Of a stretch of 64,000 nt of DNA, positions 35,943 through 43,892 are shown piece by piece. A program made the position numbers and the translations under genes. The DNA is from Lascolabacillus massiliensis (GTDB taxonomy: Bacteria; Bacteroidota; Bacteroidia; Bacteroidales; Dysgonomonadaceae), in assembly GCF_001282625.1 (NCBI RefSeq), contig NZ_CTEJ01000002.1:1598501-1662500 (forward strand). Direction: 5' to 3'. Below the pieces are notes generated by a model, which had not been told where the DNA came from, did not search any database, and was given only the letters and a program-made list of their open reading frames with translations. Each line of letters starts with the position of its first letter. Positions within the stretch are counted from its first letter, which is position 1.

Positions 35943-36419
35943 ATGCGGATAAAAAGATATTTGGCTATTTCTTTTCTCTTTCTGTTATCTTGTGCTGATA
36001 ATACACCACCACTCTCTATACCTTATGCTCCGGTAAGGTTTACAATTGATGTGAATGCTTATGATCATACGTTGAGAGAGGGTATGTCGTACAAGACTTT
36101 TACGGAACCGCGTCTGAGTACAGACAGACTTGGATATGCAGGTCTGCTTGCAGTAACTGATGCATCGGGCAGCAACGTTTATGTATATGATTTATGCTGT
36201 CCTTATGAAGATGACAGAAATATAAGAATTATACCCCGGGGAGATGGTAAGGCAGAATGCCCCGGGTGTAATTCTGTTTTTGTAACCATGTATGGTAACT
36301 TTGGTCTTGGATTGGGAACACCTGAAAAAGGTCCTTCAAAAGAGCCATTGCAAAGCTATCAGGTTTATTCCTCACGGCCAGGAGTTTATGAAGTAGTGAA
36401 TAGCAGGGGGAATAAATAA
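35943..36419 (+). CDS. Rieske-like lipoprotein with four cysteines
   Basis: A 158-residue lipoprotein (lipobox FLLSC, Cys17). The fold resembles small Rieske-type domains of Bacteroidota: LCCPYE with Cys85-Cys86, then ECPGCNSVF with Cys106 and Cys109, followed by YGNFGLGLGTPEKGPSKEPL. A true Rieske centre uses two Cys and two His; here no His sits at the expected places, so the ligand set (perhaps four Cys) or even cluster binding is open. Possibly co-transcribed with the preceding aldo/keto reductase gene (12-base gap). Confidence 0.75.
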   Translation: MRIKRYLAISFLFLLSCADNTPPLSIPYAPVRFTIDVNAYDHTLREGMSYKTFTEPRLSTDRLGYAGLLAVTDASGSNVYVYDLCCPYEDDRNIRIIPRGDGKAECPGCNSVFVTMYGNFGLGLGTPEKGPSKEPLQSYQVYSSRPGVYEVVNSRGNK

Positions 36420-36547
36420 ACCGAATTAATTTTAACAATAACTGAACAAAATAGTACTTTTCTTGTTTTACCTGCTTACGGAATTTTTAATCTGAAGTGG
36501 CATTCTCTTTAGGATTTTCTTTAATGCCATTTCTTTAATTTTAATTG

Positions 36548-37744
36548 ATGAGAAAAGTCTATACGTTTTCTGTTTTACTGGTTATCGGTCTTGTTTTATC
36601 ACAAATCTTGCCTCCATTATTAGGAGAGAGTTTCCCAACATTTCAATTAGTTTCAACCTCTTTACTCTACATCTCACTTGCATTTATCATGATAAATGTA
36701 GGTCGCGAGTTTGAATTGAATAAAAAAGAGTGGCGTAGCTATACACTGGATTATGGTGTAGCAATGGGAGCCGCTGCATTTCCATGGATTCTTGTGGCAT
36801 TGTACTATCTCTTTGCAGTTGCTCCCCCTGAGATGAAAATGTGGCTAAATGGTGATGCCTGGAAAGAGTCTTTCATGCTTGGTCGCTATGCTGCTCCCAC
36901 CTCTGCAGGGATATTGTTTACAATGCTGGTTGCTGCCGGTTTGAAGCATACCTGGGTATATAAAAAAGTACAAGTTCTGGCAATATTCGATGACCTGGAT
37001 ACAATACTTTTAATGATACCTCTTCAGATTCTGATGATAGGAATGCGCTGGCAGATGTTAGTGGTTATGGCTGTTGCTGTGCTGCTAATATGGCTGGGCT
37101 GGAAGAAGATGAATTCCTTAAATATTAAACAAGACTGGAAGTCGATCCTACTCTATTCCATTCTTCTTTTTGTTATAATCGAAGGTCTGTATCGCATAAC
37201 AACACATTTATACGGTTTTGATGGTGGTATTCATATAGAGATTTTACTTCCTGCTTTTATTTTGGGTATGATTATGAAAGGAGATCATCCTCCTGTACCG
37301 GATAAGAGTGAGGTTAAAGTAGCAGATTCCATATCATACATATTCATGTTACTGGTTGGTTTGAGCATGCCTCTCTTTTTGGGTGTTGACTTTACTAAAG
37401 ATGCAGCACTTTCTGCTTCTGTAATTTCTCAGATTCCTATGCCTCACTGGAGTGTTATAGCAATGCATGTAGTTTTGGTCACCATTATATCCAATATTGG
37501 AAAGCTGTTCCCACTATTTTTCTATAGAGACAGGACTATTAAGGAGCGACTCGCATTATCAATTGGTATGTTCTCGAGAGGTGAGGTTGGAGCAGGTGTT
37601 CTTTTCATTGCCATAAGCTATCAGATAGGTGGGGTATTGCTTGTAATTTCAGTATTGGCAATGTGTTTGAATCTATTATTAACCGGAATATTTATCTCTT
37701 CTGCTAAAAGGCTGATATTGGCTTCAGCGCATGATGTCACATAA
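36548..37744 (+). CDS. Cation/proton antiporter family membrane protein
   Basis: A 398-residue protein with about 11-12 hydrophobic helices. The ATG at 36548 is preferred over the in-frame TTG just before it. Helical stretches such as VYTFSVLLVIGLVLSQILPP, the charged loop INVGREFELNKKEWRSYTLD, and ALSIGMFSRGEVGAGVLFIA match Na+/H+ exchanger-like proteins of Bacteroidota. Conserved acidic residues lie in AIFDDLDTILLMIP, the position of the ion-binding Asp pair in CPA-type antiporters. Ion specificity cannot be read. Confidence 0.8.
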   Translation: MRKVYTFSVLLVIGLVLSQILPPLLGESFPTFQLVSTSLLYISLAFIMINVGREFELNKKEWRSYTLDYGVAMGAAAFPWILVALYYLFAVAPPEMKMWLNGDAWKESFMLGRYAAPTSAGILFTMLVAAGLKHTWVYKKVQVLAIFDDLDTILLMIPLQILMIGMRWQMLVVMAVAVLLIWLGWKKMNSLNIKQDWKSILLYSILLFVIIEGLYRITTHLYGFDGGIHIEILLPAFILGMIMKGDHPPVPDKSEVKVADSISYIFMLLVGLSMPLFLGVDFTKDAALSASVISQIPMPHWSVIAMHVVLVTIISNIGKLFPLFFYRDRTIKERLALSIGMFSRGEVGAGVLFIAISYQIGGVLLVISVLAMCLNLLLTGIFISSAKRLILASAHDVT

Positions 37745-37808
37745 TCAGGCAGATAATTAAGCTTACAAGAAAAATCGAAAAATTAAAGAAAAAATGTTTC
37801 GCTTTTTC

Positions 37809-37839
37809 TTTGTAAATTGAAGAAACATTTTTACATTTG
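37809..37839 (+). promoter_or_regulatory. Promoter of tRNA-Gly/tRNA-Leu
   Basis: TTTG (37809-37812), 19-base spacer and TACATTTG (37832-37839), 53 bases before the tRNA. Confidence 0.65.
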
Positions 37840-37891
37840 CAGTCGCAAATTCAAACTGTGCAAGCGAGCACTGATAGAAAAGCAACGTTTT

Positions 37892-37964
<73 letters not shown>

Positions 37965-38042
37965 CTTCTTAAAATTTATTTGGTGAGGGACCATCATTTG
38001 ACCCGTTATTGACACAGATGTCTCACCTTGAACTAAAGGTCC

Positions 38043-38130
38043 GCTCGGATGGTGGAATGGTAGACACGCAAGACTTAAAATCTTGTGGCCATTATAGGCT
38101 GTGCGGGTTCAAGTCCCGCTCCGAGTACCA
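38043..38130 (+). tRNA. tRNA-Leu (anticodon TAA), CCA encoded
   Basis: Class II tRNA: acceptor GCTCGGA/TCCGAGT, anticodon arm AAGACTTAAAATCTT, variable arm TGGCCATTATAGGCTG and T-arm GCGGGTTCAAGTCCCGC. CCA follows at 38128-38130. Confidence 0.95.
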
Positions 38131-38131
38131 C

Positions 38132-38165
38132 AAAAGGCTGTAAATCTATTGATTTACAGCCTTTT
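38132..38165 (+). terminator. Terminator after tRNA-Leu
   Basis: AAAAGGCTGTAAATC-TATT-GATTTACAGCCTTTT: a perfect 15-pair stem with a U-rich tail. Confidence 0.9.
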
Positions 38166-38192
38166 GTGTTTTAGCTTGGGCGCCAAAGGGTT

Positions 38193-38205
38193 GCCCAATC
38201 CGAAA
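38193..38205. repeat. Left putative attachment repeat of the 38-47 kb element
   Basis: GCCCAATCCGAAA matches GCCCAAACCGACA at 47219-47231 in the same orientation at 11 of 13 positions. It lies 63 bases downstream of tRNA-Leu. TTGGGCGCC at 38176-38184 is also the exact reverse complement of GGCGCCCAA at 47216-47224. Confidence 0.4.
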
Positions 38206-38321
38206 CATTATAAACTTTAAACATCTTTAACTGTCGGATAATAATTTAATGGACAAATTCCTGAAGTTTTCTTTTTATCGCTACTTTTACCGATAATGTT
38301 TTTCCGGAATAATTTATGTAA

Positions 38322-39024
38322 TCAACTTTTCTCCGCCTTCAAAAACTCTTAAACGAATATATCTCCTATCGTTTAAGAAAAGCCATCAAACTTTTTGGCT
38401 TAAATTCTGAATATTGGGATGAAAAGATGTTGTATTCCCATATAGAGGAGGAAATTTACAACTCATCGCTTGAACTGATCAAACTTCACGAAAAACATCC
38501 GATACTGCATACCGTCACCAATTTTTCCGATTTTAAAAACCTGCAATCGCAATTACCCCAAGAACAACCTGCGCAAGTTTTGCCCGCATTAGAAACGAAA
38601 ACCACTTTTGAAGCCGGATTCACATTCCCTCAAATAGAATTATTGACCCAATGCGTGAACGAAGCCCGTGTATTTACTGAAACAATTACAAGCGAAATAT
38701 TTGAAAATATTTTATCCTGCACACTTGCCCTACCGCTGAAATCACGCAACAACCGATTGTTGGTATATTTCTTTTCCTCATTGGACGATCGAAGCCTGAT
38801 TAACCGCAACTGGCAAATCGTTATCGACAAAAACCAATTCCACGGGAAGTCGTTGGTTCCTGCCCTTTGAAGCATTGTACATCGATATCGAACGGATGAA
38901 AGACACGGATATGGATAACGTGTTCAGCCAAGGCTATCATCTGTACAAATCGGGATTCAGGTACCGTTTTGACTTTCACTTTTTCTACTTACTACCTTAC
39001 TACAAACTAAAAAATAAAGAATAA
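38322..39024 (+). pseudogene. Broken gene of unknown family (lost start and frameshift)
   Basis: The frame is open from 38322 to TGA at 38870, and the 35 codons before its only early ATG (38427) already read like protein (STFLRLQKLLNEYISYRLRK, then AIKLFGLNSEYWDEK). Near 38840 the coding sense switches frame: SRWFLPFEALYIDIERMKDT continues to FDFHFFYLLPYYKLKNKE and a stop at 39024. So this is a frameshifted gene or a deletion fusion of two genes. I do not recognise the family; similar sequences may belong to Bacteroidota mobile elements. Confidence 0.6.
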
Positions 39025-39092
39025 TACAATGAAAGAAAAAGAGTTACGAGATCAAACTCTTGAATAAGGCAGATTTGAATTTAATTACAAAA

Positions 39093-39986
39093 TCAATCCA
39101 CCGTCCGATATTCATTGGGCGTTAGGCCGGTTCGTTGTTTAAACAATCGGGTAAAATGCTGCGGGTACCTAAATCCCAGTTCATATGCTATCTCACTTAT
39201 GGATTTATCGGCATCAAGGAGCCTTTTTTTAGCTACTTCAATTACCTTGGTCTGTATGTACTCCTGAGGTGAAATTCCTGTTTCCTTTTTGATCAGGTCT
39301 CCAAAATAATTAGCCGAGAGGTTAAGTTCCTCCGCGCACCAGGTAACTGAAGGCAACCCCAAATTTTGCGGTTTATCCGAAAAGAAGTATTTATTTAATT
39401 TGGCTTCAAATCGTTCTAAAATACCTTTGTTACTATTGTCTCTTGTAATAAATTGACGATCGTAAAAACGCGTGCAATAATTCAAGAAAAGCTCAATATT
39501 TGAGATAATCAGCTGTTTACTGTGCTTGTCAATGGCGTGATGCAACTCATATTCGATTTTTGAGAAACAATCTAAAATGATTTTTCTTTCCTGTTCCGAT
39601 AAATGTAATGCTTCATTTACGGCATACGAGAAAAAATGATATTCGTGGATTTTGTTTCCGAGGGAAGTACCGGATATGAAGTCGGGATGAAAAACCAAAG
39701 CAATTCCTTGCGGTTGGTAAAATTCTTCCCCATATTGACCAATAACCTGGCCGGGAGCAAGAAATATCAATGTTCCTTCTTCGTAGTCATAATTACTCAA
39801 TCCATACCGCAAATCGCCACACTTTATTTTCTTTAAAAAAACAGTATAAAAAGAATATCGTAAACGTCTGAGTTGTCTTGGGGCTGCTTTTTCGAGATGA
39901 ACTACGCCGACCATCGGGTGCAAGGTCTCATTATTATTAAACTCGTTGTATTCCCGAATACTATTGAAATTTATTACGGTATCCAT
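39093..39986 (-). CDS. AraC family transcriptional regulator
   Basis: 297 residues from the ATG at 39986 (MDTVINFNSIREYNEFNNNE). An in-frame ATG 30 bases upstream is rejected because it overlaps the -7 box at 40005-40012. The N-terminal part is a cupin-like sensor typical of Bacteroidota AraC proteins (LIFLAPGQVIGQYGEEFYQP, QGIALVFHPDF). The C-terminal double helix-turn-helix is clear: CAEELNLSANYFGDLIKKET, GISPQEYIQTKV, and SISEIAYELGFRYPQHFTRL followed by FKQRTGLTPNEYR. It is divergent from the exported-enzyme cluster that starts at 40152 and is its probable regulator. Confidence 0.9.
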   Translation of the reverse strand: MDTVINFNSIREYNEFNNNETLHPMVGVVHLEKAAPRQLRRLRYSFYTVFLKKIKCGDLRYGLSNYDYEEGTLIFLAPGQVIGQYGEEFYQPQGIALVFHPDFISGTSLGNKIHEYHFFSYAVNEALHLSEQERKIILDCFSKIEYELHHAIDKHSKQLIISNIELFLNYCTRFYDRQFITRDNSNKGILERFEAKLNKYFFSDKPQNLGLPSVTWCAEELNLSANYFGDLIKKETGISPQEYIQTKVIEVAKKRLLDADKSISEIAYELGFRYPQHFTRLFKQRTGLTPNEYRTVD

Positions 39987-40004
39987 TTTTTTATTTATTG
40001 CATG

Positions 40005-40012
40005 CAAATGTA
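40005..40012 (-). promoter_or_regulatory. -7 promoter box of the araC-type gene
   Basis: Reverse-strand TACATTTG fits TAnnTTTG and fixes the start at 39986. Confidence 0.5.
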
Positions 40013-40151
40013 ACAAAATTATATCGTCCCTGAATGGATGATCTTGAAAATAAGTAATTTTGGTAGGTAATCAGTAATTGGTATAAACATATCTTGATTT
40101 ATACTCTCTATTTTTACAATGTGAAATTTATATCATTAAATAGAATTACGT

Positions 40152-41243
40152 ATGATACCGAAAAAAAACGTCGTAACTGTAATCTTCTGGACGTTCTGTT
40201 TTATTTTTCTGATATCGGGATGTACGCAAAAGTACAATGATAAGAGTAATGAATTGCTTATCATAAAAGAACAAGGCAGTTTTGCAGTGGGGGGCAGTGT
40301 AATTACTTCTCCGGGAGAATTTAATCCTTACACGAGAACACCTGAGGGACAGACCTTTCATGGTGATCATGCATATGTTTTTTATCAAATTCCGGATAAA
40401 GCCCGAAAACTTCCTTTGGTCCTTTGGCATGGATTTGGACAGTTCTCAAAAACCTGGGAAACGACTCCCGACGGACGGGATGGATTTCAAAACATATTTC
40501 TCAAACGCAAATTCGGGGTATATCTCATCGATCAGCCACGAAGAGGAAACGCGGGACGCAGTATGGCAGAAGCAACTATCCTACCCACAACTGACGAACA
40601 AGAATGGTTTAGCACATTCAGGTTGGGAGTTTGGCCCGATTTTTTCGAAGGTGTGCAGTTTGATAAAAGCGATGAGACACTTAATCAGTATTTCCGTCAG
40701 ATGACACCCAACATTGGTGCTTTCGATGTGGAAGTAATAACGTCTGCTGTTTCTGAGCTTTTCAATAAAATTGGGGAAGGAATCCTTGTAACCCACTCAC
40801 AAGCGGGCGGATTCGGGTGGTTAACTGCCATTAAGAACAACAATATAAGAGCCATTGCCTCGTATGAACCGGGAAGTGGTTTCTTATTTCCCGAAGATGA
40901 GGTACCCGCTCCAATACAAAGTTCAGCAGGGCCATTATCTGCAAATGGTGTGCCCATGGGTGAATTTATGAAACTTACCAAAATCCCCATCATCATTTAT
41001 TACGGAGATTTTATTCCTGAACAACCCTCCGATAACCCGGGTATCGACGGCTGGCGTGCACGGCTCGAAATGGCAAAGTTATGGAGAGATACCGTTAATA
41101 AATATGGTGGAGATGTAACCCTGATCCATCTGCCTGAAATAGGAATAAAAGGCAATACACATTTCCCGTTTTCGGATTTAAATAATGTGGAAATTGCCGA
41201 TTTATTGTCTGAATGGTTAACGAAAAAGGGATTGGACAAATAA
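40152..41243 (+). CDS. Alpha/beta hydrolase lipoprotein
   Basis: A 363-residue protein with a lipoprotein signal (lipobox FLISGC at about 21-24). Alpha/beta-hydrolase features: LVLWHGFGQFSKTWE (oxyanion region), VYLIDQPRRGNAGRS, and the nucleophile elbow ILVTHSQAGGFGW (Ser about 215). A late acid and His are plausible in IIIYYGDF and GIKGNTHFPFSD. It resembles esterases of Bacteroidota that act outside the cytoplasm; substrate unknown. First gene of the rightward cluster after the AraC regulator. The next start lies 17 bases after its stop. Confidence 0.85.
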   Translation: MIPKKNVVTVIFWTFCFIFLISGCTQKYNDKSNELLIIKEQGSFAVGGSVITSPGEFNPYTRTPEGQTFHGDHAYVFYQIPDKARKLPLVLWHGFGQFSKTWETTPDGRDGFQNIFLKRKFGVYLIDQPRRGNAGRSMAEATILPTTDEQEWFSTFRLGVWPDFFEGVQFDKSDETLNQYFRQMTPNIGAFDVEVITSAVSELFNKIGEGILVTHSQAGGFGWLTAIKNNNIRAIASYEPGSGFLFPEDEVPAPIQSSAGPLSANGVPMGEFMKLTKIPIIIYYGDFIPEQPSDNPGIDGWRARLEMAKLWRDTVNKYGGDVTLIHLPEIGIKGNTHFPFSDLNNVEIADLLSEWLTKKGLDK

Positions 41244-41260
41244 AACAACAACTTAGTGAG

Positions 41261-42313
41261 ATGAAAACAAAGATTAAAATTTTTTTATTGACAATTATGT
41301 TTATTTCAGCAAGCGTTGCAGCTCAAAACCCATCCAAACCCGCAAATCCATTCGGGTTGGTTTATGGCGGAGCCATTACGGAAAATGTAAATGGCAAGGT
41401 TAATATACATCCGGTTACATACAAACTAAACGGCATCGATATTTCCGCCAATATATACACACCGGCTAATTATGATCCTTCGAAAAAACACCCCGCTATC
41501 GTTGTCGCTCATCCTAATGGCGGTGTAAAAGAACAGGTCGCGGGATTATATGCACAGCGGCTGGCTGAATCTGGGTACGTTGCCATTGTTGCGGACGCAT
41601 CGTATCAGGGTGCCAGCGGCGGACAACCCCGTAACGTGGACAAACCTGCGAATCGTATCGAGGACATCCGGGGAATGGCCGATTTCATCACTCACTATCA
41701 AGGTGTCAATGCCAATCAACTGGGATTACTTGGTATTTGCGGAGGAGGAGGTTACTCTTTAAAGGCCGCGCAAACCGATAAACGTTTCAAAGCAGTAGCT
41801 ACACTTAGCATGTTCAATTCGGGGGAAGTGCGGCGCAACGGATTTATGAATTCCGGTTTATCAACCATTCAGGAACGGCTGAAAGAGGCCACAGAAGCCC
41901 GCGCTTTAGAAGCAGCCGGAGGAAAAATCCTTTATGCTTCCGATACGGAAATAACCGACGAGATGGCCGATAAAATGCCTTTCGATTTGTATCGCGAAGG
42001 TCATTACTATTACCATAGAACTCATGCTCATCCGAATTCAACGTTCCGCTTTACCATGAGCAGTTTGCTCGATTTGATGGAATTTGACGTTACTACCAAT
42101 ATGGATTTGATAAATCAGCCTTTGTTGATGATGGCAGGAAGCAAAGCTGACACCTATTACATGACCGACAGCGCATTCAAACTTGCCACCGGAACAAAAG
42201 AAAAAGAGTTGTTTTTAATTCCGGGAGCCACACATATTCAAACTTACTATGTTCCCGAATATGTTAACAGGGCTGTCGGTAAACTCAACGAATTTTTTGG
42301 AAAATATCTCTAA
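41261..42313 (+). CDS. Exported dienelactone-hydrolase-like alpha/beta hydrolase (Cys nucleophile)
   Basis: Start at 41261 (MKTKIKIFLLTIMFISASVA), giving a signal peptide cut near VAAQ; 350 residues. The hydrolase fold shows AIVVAHPNGGVKEQVAGLYA, YVAIVADASYQGASGG, and the elbow LGLLGICGGGGYSLKAA, where Cys (about 160) replaces Ser, as in dienelactone hydrolases. The final catalytic His is likely in PGATHIQTYYVPEYV. It is probably periplasmic. Third-party comparison is needed to say whether Cys is fixed in this subfamily. Confidence 0.85.
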   Translation: MKTKIKIFLLTIMFISASVAAQNPSKPANPFGLVYGGAITENVNGKVNIHPVTYKLNGIDISANIYTPANYDPSKKHPAIVVAHPNGGVKEQVAGLYAQRLAESGYVAIVADASYQGASGGQPRNVDKPANRIEDIRGMADFITHYQGVNANQLGLLGICGGGGYSLKAAQTDKRFKAVATLSMFNSGEVRRNGFMNSGLSTIQERLKEATEARALEAAGGKILYASDTEITDEMADKMPFDLYREGHYYYHRTHAHPNSTFRFTMSSLLDLMEFDVTTNMDLINQPLLMMAGSKADTYYMTDSAFKLATGTKEKELFLIPGATHIQTYYVPEYVNRAVGKLNEFFGKYL

Positions 42314-42330
42314 CCAATAAAAATACAATA

Positions 42331-43269
42331 ATGAAGAGGATTATAATTTTTATCACTTTAACGGTCGTGTTCCTGATTGGAAACTTAAGCCTTGCAAATT
42401 CACAGGTACTGACCGCCAACGTTCCGATGTTAAAACTGAATAATGGCATAGCAATGCCCCAATTCGGACTCGGCACCTTTACGGCCACAAATGAAGCATG
42501 TAAGGAAGCTTGTTTAGTTGCATTAAAAAACGGCTATCGTCATATCGATACTGCTCATGCATACAGAAATGAATCAGGCGTTGGAGCCGCTGTTAAGGAG
42601 AGCGGGATTCCCCGTGAAGAAATATGGATAACAAGTAAACTTTGGCCTTCCGAATACGGAGAAGGCACAACAATGGAAGCAATCGATAAAATGCTTGCCC
42701 GTTTGAATACACCCTATATTGATCTTTTGTATGTTCATCAGCCTGTCGGGGATTTTGTGGGAGCCTGGAAAGATATGGAAAAAGCAGTTGAAGCGGGGAA
42801 AGTTCGAGCATTGGGTATCAGTAATTTCGATGACAGTGACGAAGTTTTTCATGCAATTGTAGACAATATGAAAATAAAGCCGGCAGTAATGCAAATAGAA
42901 TGCCACCCTTATGCTCAACGATTGAACGTCAGAGAGAAAGTAAAACCTTACGAAATAGCCATAGAATGCTGGTTCCCGTTAGGACATGGAAACAAAGAGC
43001 TACTTTCGAATCCGGTTATCGGAAAAATTGCAGAGACGCATAATAAGACAATTGCACAAATAATCCTCCGATGGCATATTCAGGAAGGATTCTCAGTTAT
43101 TCCAGGTGCTACTAATCCCGACTACATCAAAGAGAATATCAGTATTTTCGATTTTGAACTAAGCGATGAAGAAATGACAACCATGCGTTCATTAAACAAA
43201 GAAAAACGTTTTTTTAATATGACTCTCGAACAAAAGCAGGGATTTGTAAATATGAAAATGGAGGATTAA
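42331..43269 (+). CDS. Exported aldo/keto reductase
   Basis: A 312-residue AKR with an N-terminal signal peptide (MKRIIIFITLTVVFLIGNLS...LANSQ). The catalytic tetrad is intact: Asp and Tyr in RHIDTAHAYRNE (about 73 and 78), Lys in ITSKLWPSEYGEG (about 103), and His in LLYVHQPVGDF (about 136). The cofactor segment is FSVIPGATNPDYIKEN, close to the AKR5/2,5-diketogluconate reductase type. AKRs use NADPH, a cytosolic cofactor, so export is puzzling: either the leader is not cleaved, or the enzyme acts on a bound cofactor. Starts 17 bases after the preceding stop. Confidence 0.87.
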   Translation: MKRIIIFITLTVVFLIGNLSLANSQVLTANVPMLKLNNGIAMPQFGLGTFTATNEACKEACLVALKNGYRHIDTAHAYRNESGVGAAVKESGIPREEIWITSKLWPSEYGEGTTMEAIDKMLARLNTPYIDLLYVHQPVGDFVGAWKDMEKAVEAGKVRALGISNFDDSDEVFHAIVDNMKIKPAVMQIECHPYAQRLNVREKVKPYEIAIECWFPLGHGNKELLSNPVIGKIAETHNKTIAQIILRWHIQEGFSVIPGATNPDYIKENISIFDFELSDEEMTTMRSLNKEKRFFNMTLEQKQGFVNMKMED

Positions 43270-43388
43270 TCTTGCTAAAAAATAAGGGACAATAAACCTT
43301 ATTGAATACAGGCAGGCAATGTTTCTTTCTATAATCACAAGAAATTTTCCAATTGAAAAATACTGAGAAGACATTTAATTATAATATA

Positions 43389-43862
43389 ATGATAAAGGAA
43401 ATGAAAACAACAATCATCGGAATTATTCTATTCGTTTTTAGTGTGCAGGGATTATTTGCACAAACCGTAACGGAAAACTTCTCTGATGCTGAGAAGGAAA
43501 TCATCCGGCTTTCTAAAGATAAATGGCAGTGGATGGCAGACAAAGATGTGGATAAGTTGTCAGCGCTTTTTCACGAGAAAGCCGAATTCGTACATATGGG
43601 TGGAAACTGGAATACCGAAAGGGAACTTCAAATCATCAAAAGCGGCGGCATTTGGTATAAAAAAGCTGACGTTCACAACGTATCCGTAAATATCATTGAC
43701 AACACGGCCATTCTTTTAAACCGGATAGACTTGTTGGCCGTTGTCGGGGGAAATGAAGTAACTAATCCTTTTATAGTTACAGAAGTATATATTCAACAAA
43801 ACGGAACCTGGAAACTGGGATCTCTTTCGTTTACCAGAGTGATGACTCGCGATAACAACTAA
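43389..43862 (+). CDS. Exported NTF2-like (DUF4440-type) protein
   Basis: About 157 residues from the ATG at 43389 (MIKEMKTTIIGIILFVFSVQ); an ATG at 43401 is equally possible. A signal peptide ends near LFAQ. The NTF2-like fold is recognisable in RLSKDKWQWMADKDVDKLSALFHEKAEFVHMGG and VHNVSVNIIDNTAILLNRID...TWKLGSLSFTRV. Such proteins serve as small-molecule binding or isomerase folds, often in pathway clusters. A 131-base gap separates it from the aldo/keto reductase gene, and the esterase ORF follows immediately. Confidence 0.8.
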   Translation: MIKEMKTTIIGIILFVFSVQGLFAQTVTENFSDAEKEIIRLSKDKWQWMADKDVDKLSALFHEKAEFVHMGGNWNTERELQIIKSGGIWYKKADVHNVSVNIIDNTAILLNRIDLLAVVGGNEVTNPFIVTEVYIQQNGTWKLGSLSFTRVMTRDNN

Positions 43863-43892
43863 ATGATTACAAACAACCATTACTATACAAGT

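Noticed and set aside
38176..38198. TTGGGC...GCCCAA palindrome as an IS end
   Set aside because: Its partner at 47.2 kb fits an att repeat as well, and no transposase or target duplication supports an IS.
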